A DNA stretch of 7,271 nt. It comes from Clostridia bacterium. GTDB lineage: Bacteria; Bacillota; Clostridia; Christensenellales; Pumilibacteraceae. The notes under the pieces were generated by a model that worked only from the letters and a program-made list of their open reading frames with translations, had not been told where the DNA came from and did no database searches. The DNA is taken from the NCBI GenBank assembly GCA_900762945.1, contig CAAFIN010000135.1, positions 1-7,271 of the forward strand, read 5' to 3'. Of this stretch, positions 1 through 5,192 are shown piece after piece. The translations under genes were made by a program, and so were the position numbers. How positions within the stretch are numbered: the first letter of the stretch is position 1; each line of letters begins with the position of its first letter.

Positions 1-10
1 GAAATCGGGA

Positions 11-39
11 ATTATATCCGCTTTCAAAAAAAATTTTTT
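11..39 (-). promoter_or_regulatory. Possible promoter for the next gene beyond the left edge
   Basis: A perfect TATAAT (16-11) lies downstream of an eight-A/six-T tract (26-39), which could act as an UP-like element, just after the rng terminator. No good -35 box is visible at 16-18 bp. The gene served, expected to be rplU, is outside the window. Confidence 0.35.
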
Positions 40-74
40 CTTTATTTCTCTCGCCGTTTCCCGAAACGTAAATA

Positions 75-102
75 AAAGCCGGAACGCCGGGTTTCGGGCT
101 TT
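75..102 (-). terminator. Probable bidirectional terminator after rng
   Basis: AAAGCC (75-80) pairs with GGCTTT (97-102). Inside, GAAC (82-85) pairs with GTTTC (91-95) with one bulged T. On the minus strand the hairpin is followed by TTTTATTT (77-70); on the plus strand by TTTGTTTTTT. It lies 54 bases past the rng stop. Confidence 0.6.
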
Positions 103-155
103 GTTTTTTCTATTGTTTCAACGTTATAGGCTTATCTCGCTTTATTCCGTGCGGG

Positions 156-1658
156 TCAGTACAGAAGCTTTGCGGTGGCGGGTACGATGACTGCGGGATC
201 CTCGCTACCCTTTACGGTAAATCTGCGGTTGAGAACTTCGGCATCGGGCACGAGGTAAATTCGCTTGCTGTTCCAGATCGTTTCGCAATCGGCAGAGAAA
301 TACTTGCCCTTGAACATAGCGTCGATAAGCGCCGGATTCATGCGGACGACGGCGGTTTTCATTTTGCCGTCGGCGAAAAGGCGTTTCAGTTCCGCTTTGA
401 TCTTTCTCGCAACGTAATCGACGGACTGCGCGTGAGCGTCGCCGCCGCAGTACGGGCACTCGTCGAGAAGCACGGTGCTGAGTTCTCTGCCCACTTTCTT
501 TCTCGTGATTTCCACCAGTCCCAGCGCGGACATACCTATCACGCGCGTTTTGGTGCGGTCGTACAGCATTTCTTTTTTGAGTTCTTCGACGACGGCGACT
601 TTGTGCGCTTCGTCCGTCATATCGATAAAGTCCACTACGATTATGCCGCCGATATTCCTTAATCGTACCTGACGGGCGATCTCGCGGGCGGCTTCGAGGT
701 TGGCTTCGAAAACGGTTTCCTCGTGGTTATTGCCGCGGGCGAACTGCGCGGTGTTTACGTCAATGACGGTAAGCGCTTCCGTATAGTCGAACACGAGCGA
801 CACTCCGCTGCGGAGTTTCACTCTGCGGTCGAGGAGCTTGTCCACTTCGTCCAAGATATTGAACGCGTCGAAAATATCGTACTGACCGTCGTACAGCCGC
901 ACTTTATCGTAGAACTTGACGTTATGCTCTTTCATAACCTTTACGAGCGCGTCGACGGTGTCGCGGTCGTTGCAGACTATCGCTTCGATATTCGACGAAA
1001 GCATATCGCGGACGTTTCTGAAAATCAGATCGCCGTCGCTGTAGACCTGCGCTATGCCGTCGGCTGCGTTATACGCGGCGACTATCTTCTTCCACTGCTC
1101 GGTAAGGCGCTTGATTTCTTCGACGATTTCGGCTTTTTTAGCGTCCATCGAAGCGGTACGGGCGATAAAGCCGCCGCCCTCCGGCTTGAGTTTGGTGAGC
1201 ATGGCGGTGAGCCTTTCGCGGGTTTCGACGTCGGTTATCTTGTTCGACACGCCGACGAAGTTCAGCGTTGGCAAAAGTATGACATATCTGCCGGGTATAG
1301 TGATCGTGGTCGTGAGTCGCGCGCCCTTGGTGCCGAGTTCCTCTTTCGTGGCTTGCACCATTACGTAATCGCCTTCTTTCACGTCGAGAAGTTTAGGCAT
1401 AACGCCCGCGCTACCCAGCACCGACTTGTGTCCTAAGGCTTCCTCGACAGACAAAAAGCCGTTTTTGACGTTACCGAAATTGACGAAAGCCGATTGTAAC
1501 CCTGTGAGCACGCTTTCGACCCTGCCTTTATAAATGTTGCCGGTAATGTACGAAGAATCTTTGTATTCGACGTAGTGTTCTTTGAGTTTACCGGCTTCGA
1601 CCAGCGACACGCTGGACATATACGATTCGACGTCTATGAGAATAAGTCCCGTTTTCAC
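156..1658 (-). CDS. rng: RNase E/G-family endoribonuclease
   Basis: RNase E/G enzymes cut single-stranded AU-rich RNA, preferring 5'-monophosphate ends, in mRNA decay and rRNA maturation. The 500-residue protein has an S1 RNA-binding domain (about 35-118, starting YITGNIYKGRV), the 5'-sensor GGGFIARTAS (161-170, with R167 and T168), and the DNase I-like catalytic core. The core contains ALTVIDVNTAQFARG (295-309), where D300 and N302 match E. coli RNase E D303 and N305, and IVVDFIDM, where D343 matches D346. The zinc-link motif CPYCGG (401-406) follows, and GLVEITRKK (380-388) is conserved. A roughly 95-residue C-terminal domain without the long disordered scaffold makes it RNase G-like. GTG start fits family N-termini; its Shine-Dalgarno is weak. 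It has its own promoter and a 5' leader hairpin. In Clostridia this gene typically precedes rplU. Confidence 0.95.
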   Translation of the reverse strand: MKTGLILIDVESYMSSVSLVEAGKLKEHYVEYKDSSYITGNIYKGRVESVLTGLQSAFVNFGNVKNGFLSVEEALGHKSVLGSAGVMPKLLDVKEGDYVMVQATKEELGTKGARLTTTITIPGRYVILLPTLNFVGVSNKITDVETRERLTAMLTKLKPEGGGFIARTASMDAKKAEIVEEIKRLTEQWKKIVAAYNAADGIAQVYSDGDLIFRNVRDMLSSNIEAIVCNDRDTVDALVKVMKEHNVKFYDKVRLYDGQYDIFDAFNILDEVDKLLDRRVKLRSGVSLVFDYTEALTVIDVNTAQFARGNNHEETVFEANLEAAREIARQVRLRNIGGIIVVDFIDMTDEAHKVAVVEELKKEMLYDRTKTRVIGMSALGLVEITRKKVGRELSTVLLDECPYCGGDAHAQSVDYVARKIKAELKRLFADGKMKTAVVRMNPALIDAMFKGKYFSADCETIWNSKRIYLVPDAEVLNRRFTVKGSEDPAVIVPATAKLLY

Positions 1659-1684
1659 CGTTGTTCCGTCCGAGCAAGAATTTA

Positions 1685-1704
1685 TCCCCCTACGCTTCGG
1701 GGGA
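1685..1704 (-). promoter_or_regulatory. Hairpin at the 5' end of the rng leader
   Basis: TCCCCC and GGGGGA form a perfect 6-bp stem with an eight-base loop, a few bases from the predicted transcript start. No T-run follows, so it is not a terminator. A 5'-terminal stem hinders 5'-end sensing by RNase E/G and could stabilise or autoregulate this mRNA (inference). Confidence 0.55.
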
Positions 1705-1714
1705 AACCACGGTT

Positions 1715-1743
1715 ATTATATCATACTTTTACGGTAAAAACAA
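1715..1743 (-). promoter_or_regulatory. Strong extended -10 promoter of rng
   Basis: A perfect extended -10 TGATATAAT (1723-1715) is combined with TTGTTT (1743-1738) at exactly 17 bp. Transcription should start near 1708, giving a leader of about 50 bases before the GTG at 1658. The spacer contains the palindrome TTTTACGGTAAAA (1727-1739). Confidence 0.8.
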
Positions 1744-1810
1744 CGAAAAACGACTTATATTTCACTTTTTTTACACAAATTTGCGAAATTTTGCCCACGG
1801 TACCGCAGTT

Positions 1811-2719
1811 TCAGTCGGTTTTGCTTTCGCGGCGTTTCGTTTCGCGGATCACTCCGTCCACCGTGCCGGAGAACGCCGAGCCGCCTACTCGCTCGAGGTC
1901 GGTTTCGGTGAGCGTGGCGACGGAGGCAAAATCATCGTCCACTACTCTGAATTCCGTGTAATACTCGGCGTTGAGCGAGCGCAGAAGCGTGCGGGCCGGT
2001 GCGGAAGCGGCGATCACGACGGTGCGCAAAGGCAAGCCTTTTTTCGCTTTTTCCGCGCGGTAAGCGACCTGATAGAGCCGCTTGTACGCGCAATGGTCGT
2101 CGGGGATCATCGCCGAGAACACCATGAACGCGGACATCGTGGCAAACGTTGGGTTCGCGCCGTAAAAAAGCGATACCGCGAACGCCGCGGCGAACGCTCC
2201 GCCGACGATAAATCCCGCTACGCGCAAACGCTTGTATGCGGTTTCGCGCGGTTTTTTCTCGGACATAAACGCGAGCGCGATTCTGCCGCCGTCGAGCGGG
2301 TACACCGGCAGTACGTTGGTTGCGGCTATCGTGACGTTGGCGAACGTAAAATCTTCGGTAAAGTACTGCGACGCGGGAACGAGCCACCACACCGCCGCGC
2401 AGACTACCGCAAGAATCACGTTGAGTAGCGGCCCCGCGACAGCGATTTTGCGCTCGTCGCGCGTGCTTGCGCCGTCGAAAACGCCTAGTAGCGCCGCGCC
2501 GTACGGCATCAACCGAAACTCGGTGAGCCGATAGCCAAGCGAGCGCGCGGTCACGGCGTGGGCGATTTCGTGCAAAACGATCGCGACGAAATAGGACGCG
2601 AACTTGTCGAACTTGCCGAAAATCACCGCCGCGAGCGCGATAAGGTACACGATAAGCGACACTCTTATCGTCAGCCCGTCGCGCGGTTTTTCGGAATTGT
2701 TTTTTGATTTTGCCGCCAC
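1811..2719 (-). CDS. spoIVFB: SpoIVFB-like M50 site-2 intramembrane metalloprotease
   Basis: Site-2 proteases cut substrates within the membrane; SpoIVFB of Bacillus processes pro-sigma-K in sporulation. From GTG 2719 the protein has 302 residues. After a charged N-terminus comes a first membrane segment (about 17-34), then a second carrying zinc motif HEIAH (H50, E51, H54). Further hydrophobic segments lie at about 93-114 and 124-140, followed by NVLPVYPLDGGR (135-146) with third metal ligand D143. Two more hydrophobic stretches (about 167-186 and 191-206) precede a C-terminal CBS-like domain (about 231-278, with YYTEFRVVDDD and LTETDL). All catalytic residues are intact. The upstream in-frame GTG at 2752 adds 11 residues, but lies upstream of the likely transcription start, whereas 2719 has GAGGTGG four bases before it. 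No spoIVFA partner is adjacent. The fold is certain; a sporulation role is inferred from family and position near rng. Confidence 0.9.
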   Translation of the reverse strand: MAAKSKNNSEKPRDGLTIRVSLIVYLIALAAVIFGKFDKFASYFVAIVLHEIAHAVTARSLGYRLTEFRLMPYGAALLGVFDGASTRDERKIAVAGPLLNVILAVVCAAVWWLVPASQYFTEDFTFANVTIAATNVLPVYPLDGGRIALAFMSEKKPRETAYKRLRVAGFIVGGAFAAAFAVSLFYGANPTFATMSAFMVFSAMIPDDHCAYKRLYQVAYRAEKAKKGLPLRTVVIAASAPARTLLRSLNAEYYTEFRVVDDDFASVATLTETDLERVGGSAFSGTVDGVIRETKRRESKTD

Positions 2720-2723
2720 TAAA

Positions 2724-2730
2724 CCACCTC
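2724..2730 (-). promoter_or_regulatory. Ribosome-binding site deciding the spoIVFB-like start
   Basis: GAGGTGG ends four bases before GTG 2719 and matches six bases of the extended Shine-Dalgarno GAGGTG. The upstream GTG at 2752 has no comparable site. Confidence 0.7.
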
Positions 2731-2738
2731 GCCTACTA

Positions 2739-2768
2739 ATTATATTAAGCACGCCGCCCGCGTTATTC
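2739..2768 (-). promoter_or_regulatory. Promoter of the spoIVFB-like gene, sigma-E-like
   Basis: A -10 AATATAAT (2746-2739) is preceded, across a 15-bp spacer, by GAATAAC (2768-2762). Against the Bacillus sigma-E consensus as I recall it (KMATATT, 14-15 bp, CATACAHT) these match 5 of 7 and 6 of 8. The same -10 contains a perfect sigma-A TATAAT (2744-2739), but no good TTGACA-like box lies 16-18 bp upstream. Transcription would start near 2732, between the two candidate GTG starts. Confidence 0.5.
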
Positions 2769-2778
2769 CCGACAACTG

Positions 2779-2819
2779 AAAAAAAATGCCGCCCCGATTT
2801 ATTTTTTCCGGGAACGGCA
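2779..2819 (-). terminator. Intrinsic terminator after minE
   Basis: On the minus strand TGCCG-TT-CCCG (2819-2809) pairs with CGGG-G-CGGCA (2796-2787) around an A/T-rich 12-base loop. This gives about ten pairs with one bulge, followed by eight T residues (2786-2779). It terminates the minDE transcript. Confidence 0.88.
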
Positions 2820-2902
2820 AGGCTAAAAGGAGAACCGGTATGAGCGGTTGTTTTCGTTATTTTGCGTCGATCGATTGTTCGTTCGGCTTATTCGTCCGCG
2901 CT

Positions 2903-3154
2903 TTAGGCGAGTAGTCTGCCGATGTCGATAAGGCGGTCGGTGACCGCTTTGACGGTGAGGACGTACTCGCCGTTTTCGGTAAGGTCCATATAAACTTTGA
3001 GGTCGTCCGAGCCTATGTACATATAGTTTGTGAGCAGTCTGTACTGGTCGGAACGAAGAACTCTCAGCATGTTTTCGATAGCGGACACTTTATCCTCCAT
3101 CGCTACGGTTTTCAAACGGCGTTTCGCCGCGTCGCGTTTAATTGTCGTTGCCAC
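2903..3154 (-). CDS. minE: Cell division topological specificity factor MinE, N-terminally short
   Basis: MinE stimulates the MinD ATPase and drives its release from the membrane, which gives pole-to-pole patterning. This 83-residue protein fits the family: an anti-MinCD segment AAKRRLKTVAMEDK (9-22), a helix MLRVLRSDQYRLLTNYMYI, then the topological-specificity strand pattern SDDLKVYMDLTENGEYVLTVKAV. Position directly after minD supports the call. Unlike typical MinE, which begins with a hydrophobic LLDFF-type membrane-binding stretch, it begins MATTIKRDAAKRR. The protein cannot extend upstream, because an in-frame TGA lies two codons before the GTG start. The start is well supported by AAAGGAG six bases upstream. 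TAA stop, then a terminator at 2779-2819. The sequence is divergent, so I rely on pattern plus context; an unrelated small protein is unlikely. Confidence 0.85.
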   Translation of the reverse strand: MATTIKRDAAKRRLKTVAMEDKVSAIENMLRVLRSDQYRLLTNYMYIGSDDLKVYMDLTENGEYVLTVKAVTDRLIDIGRLLA

Positions 3155-3169
3155 GATTCACTCCTTTAT

Positions 3170-3964
3170 TTACACGATTTTACGCATTTTTCGTCTGATA
3201 CTACCGAAAAAGCCGCGATATTTTCGCCCGGCGTCGTACACCATACCGCCGCCGTATCGGATCGCTTTGGCAAGCATGAACGTAGCGACGTACCCCTCAC
3301 TCTTGCGACTTTGAGGAAGCGAAAGCGTGCTGAGCATATTGATGCCGTCGTCCTCGGGGATCGCTCCTATCACCGGCGCGGAAAGCATTTCTTTTACGTC
3401 GTCCACGCCGGCGGCAGTGCCGTCGTACTCCATATCGCCGCGGACGCGGTTGAGAACGGCGGAAACCGAGCGTAGTTCGTAACTTTTGAGAAGTCCTATT
3501 ACCTTCTCGGCATCGCGGAGCGCGGACAGGTGCGGCGTGGTTACCACGATCGCTTCGTCGGCGGCTGCAACGGCGCGGTGAAAGCCGAGTTCGATACCCG
3601 CCGGGCAATCGATAAGGACGTAATCGAAACGCGTACGTAGTCCGGCGACCACGGCGCGGACGGACTGAGAGTCCACTCGACTGCGGTCGTAACTGTGCGC
3701 GGACGGTAAAACAAAAAGCCCCGGAGCACAATCGTCCTCAACAAGCGCTTGCTTTACCCGACAGCGGTTTTCGATGACGTCGATAACGTCGTAGACGACC
3801 TTGTTCTCCACACCCGTTACGACGTCGAGGTTGTTAAGCCCCATGTCCGCGTCGACAAGCACGACTTTCAGTCCCAGCGACGCCAGAATTCTGCCGACAT
3901 TGACGGTAAGCGTGGTTTTGCCCACGCCGCCTTTACCGGACGTAATCACTATCGTTCTCGCCAT
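3170..3964 (-). CDS. minD: Septum-site determining ATPase MinD
   Basis: MinD is a ParA/Mrp-type ATPase that dimerises with ATP on the membrane and positions the division inhibitor MinC. The 264-residue protein has the deviant Walker A motif SGKGGVGKTT (9-18, with signature K11 and K16), switch I DADMGLNNLD (38-47), switch II LIDCPAGIE (117-125), VTTPHLSALRDA (141-152) and LNRVRGDM (171-178), so the catalytic set looks intact. The C-terminal tail from about 249, YRGFFGSIRRKMRKIV, is a clear amphipathic, cationic membrane-targeting helix. ATG start, preceded by GGGAGG at 3973-3978. The stop lies 15 bp before minE, whose ribosome-binding site starts immediately after it. It heads its own transcription unit, since a terminator separates it from mreB. 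No minC lies upstream, where clostridial clusters usually have it; MinC may be encoded elsewhere or absent. Confidence 0.96.
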   Translation of the reverse strand: MARTIVITSGKGGVGKTTLTVNVGRILASLGLKVVLVDADMGLNNLDVVTGVENKVVYDVIDVIENRCRVKQALVEDDCAPGLFVLPSAHSYDRSRVDSQSVRAVVAGLRTRFDYVLIDCPAGIELGFHRAVAAADEAIVVTTPHLSALRDAEKVIGLLKSYELRSVSAVLNRVRGDMEYDGTAAGVDDVKEMLSAPVIGAIPEDDGINMLSTLSLPQSRKSEGYVATFMLAKAIRYGGGMVYDAGRKYRGFFGSIRRKMRKIV

Positions 3965-3997
3965 ACCCGATGCCTCCCGCGTTTCGTTTACCGTTCA

Positions 3998-4026
3998 ATT
4001 GTAACGCGGACGTTTTATCGAAAAAT
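3998..4026 (-). promoter_or_regulatory. Probable promoter of minDE
   Basis: A -10 box TACAAT (4003-3998) lies about 34 bases upstream of the minD ATG. With a 17-bp spacer the -35 position is ATTTTT (4026-4021), a poor match; a better hexamer TTGCGA lies 22 bp upstream of the -10, which is too far. Placement just after a terminator and before a good Shine-Dalgarno makes a promoter necessary here, but these exact boxes are tentative. Confidence 0.4.
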
Positions 4027-4083
4027 CGCAAATTTACGGTAATCTGCGCCGATTTTGTCATATCCGTATTCGGGCGGCGTACG

Positions 4084-4111
4084 AAAAAACCGACGGAGTT
4101 GCCGTCGGCTT
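4084..4111 (-). terminator. Intrinsic terminator after mreB
   Basis: On the minus strand CCGACGG (4108-4102), a five-base loop and CCGTCGG (4096-4090) form a perfect 7-bp GC-rich stem, extended by G-T and A-T pairs, followed at once by six T residues (4089-4084). It ends the ppx/gppA-maf-mreB operon and isolates minD. Confidence 0.88.
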
Positions 4112-4142
4112 GGTTTGCGTAATTATTAGTAACCGGGTTATT

Positions 4143-4173
4143 GCGGTTCGGTTGAATTTACGACCGAACGCGC
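4143..4173 (-). other. Stem-loop in mreB 3' untranslated region
   Basis: GTTCGGT (4146-4152) and ACCGAAC (4163-4169) form a perfect 7-bp stem with a 10-base loop. Three more pairs (4143-4145 with 4171-4173) are possible if base 4170 is bulged. There is no T-run after it, so it is not a terminator by itself. It sits between the mreB stop and the terminator and could protect the mRNA 3' end (inference). Confidence 0.55.
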
Positions 4174-4180
4174 CGCGGTT

Positions 4181-5191
4181 TTATAACTGCGCGTTGATTT
4201 TCTTGATGAGTTCCTTGTTCCCGATAAGTCTGCCAGCGCCCGAAATCGAAGTGTATTCCGGATCCTCGGCGATGGTTACAGGCACTCCGAGGAGTTCTTT
4301 CAACAGGCGTTGAAGCCCCGGGATCTTCGCGCCGCCTCCGCAAACGTACAGACCCGAGCCGTGTACTCTCGCCGCGAGTTCGGGCGGGCAAAGATTGAGT
4401 ATGCCCTCGACCGCTTCTGCGATGCGCGAGTAGTACGGCGTGAGCGCTTCGTACACGTCTGTAGCGTACACGCTGAGCGACGCGGGGGTCATGGTGTTGG
4501 TGTTTATGCCGCGCACTTCCATCGACGATACGTCGTTCGGGTACAGACTGCCTATATCCTCTTTGACCCGACGAGCCGTCCGCGCGCCGATTTTCAAGCC
4601 GTATTTACCGATAACGAAGTCGACGAGCGCGTTGTCCATCATATTGCCGCCGACGTTGACCGAACAGCCGCTGACCGTGCCGCAAAGACTGATGAGCGCG
4701 ATCTCGGTCACGCCGCCGCCGATATTTGCGATCAGTCCGCCGCAAGGCTCGTCGACCGGGAGGTCGAAGCCGAGCGCGGATACCATAACGTCGTCGATAA
4801 GCGTGGTTTCAGCCGCTCCCGCCTCGCGGAAAACGTCCTCGTAAGTCTTTCTCTCGCCTACCGTAAGCCCGGTGGGTACGGCGATAAGCGCGCGTATTTT
4901 CGGGAAAATTATATAACTCGGGAGAATACGCTTGATAAACTCGGCGAGCATTTTCACGCACGCTTCGGAATCCTCGATATAGCCGTCTATGATGGGACAC
5001 ACGACGCGCGTTTTTTCCGGCGCGCTGCCCTGCATAGCCACCGCTTTGTAGCCCGCGGCGAGCACTTTTTTCTTATCGTCGTCGCCCACGAACGCCACTA
5101 CCGACGGTTCTCTCAAAACTACGCCCGCTCCCGACAGGTAAATCGTCGTAAACGACGTACCCGCTTCGACGGCAATATCCATAACTGCCAT
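4181..5191 (-). CDS. mreB: Divergent MreB-family actin-like protein, probably ATPase-impaired
   Basis: MreB is a bacterial actin that forms membrane-bound filaments guiding rod-shaped wall synthesis. This 336-residue protein aligns along its length: LREPSVVAF (26-34), IAVPTGLTVGERK (103-115), NIGGGVTEIALISL (156-169), GARTARRVKEDIGS (202-215) and the adenosine motif VCGGGAKIPGL (283-293). Yet residues that are nearly invariant in MreB differ. Phosphate-1 IDLGT is VEAGT (D to E9); LIEEPMAAAIG is LIDDVMVSALG (131-141); phosphate-2 DIGGGTT is NIGGGVT (D to N156, T to V161); AGDxMD is GGNMMD (181-186). ATP hydrolysis is therefore doubtful (inference). I chose ATG 5191: it lies one base after the maf stop and matches family N-termini, with GGAGG upstream. 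An in-frame TTG at 5224 would add MWRKLWRKTSD, a cationic Trp-containing segment, but has no Shine-Dalgarno. It ends the operon; mreC and mreD do not follow. A paralogue such as Mbl is the alternative name. Confidence 0.88.
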   Translation of the reverse strand: MAVMDIAVEAGTSFTTIYLSGAGVVLREPSVVAFVGDDDKKKVLAAGYKAVAMQGSAPEKTRVVCPIIDGYIEDSEACVKMLAEFIKRILPSYIIFPKIRALIAVPTGLTVGERKTYEDVFREAGAAETTLIDDVMVSALGFDLPVDEPCGGLIANIGGGVTEIALISLCGTVSGCSVNVGGNMMDNALVDFVIGKYGLKIGARTARRVKEDIGSLYPNDVSSMEVRGINTNTMTPASLSVYATDVYEALTPYYSRIAEAVEGILNLCPPELAARVHGSGLYVCGGGAKIPGLQRLLKELLGVPVTIAEDPEYTSISGAGRLIGNKELIKKINAQL

Positions 5192-5192
5192 A

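Noticed and set aside
723..1436. A 237-codon open frame on the plus strand opposite rng
   Set aside because: The minus strand here encodes the conserved RNase E/G core; the plus frame has no recognisable motif or ribosome-binding site and reflects codon bias in CpG-rich DNA.
1744..1810. Terminator after the spoIVFB-like gene
   Set aside because: The A/T-rich gap has AAATTT repeats and a CGGTACCG palindrome but no stem plus T-run, so readthrough into rng is possible.
1661..2428. A 255-codon open frame on the plus strand crossing the rng promoter and the spoIVFB-like gene
   Set aside because: It runs through a clear minus-strand promoter and the conserved protease sequence; Arg-rich composition and no Shine-Dalgarno.
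2720..2752. GTG 2752 as the start of the spoIVFB-like protein
   Set aside because: The extra 11 codons overlap the -10 box and predicted transcription start and lack a ribosome-binding site; GTG 2719 is better.
2779..2819. Hairpin near the minE end considered as a recombination or attachment site
   Set aside because: Stem followed by eight T residues in the direction of minE transcription is fully explained as an intrinsic terminator.
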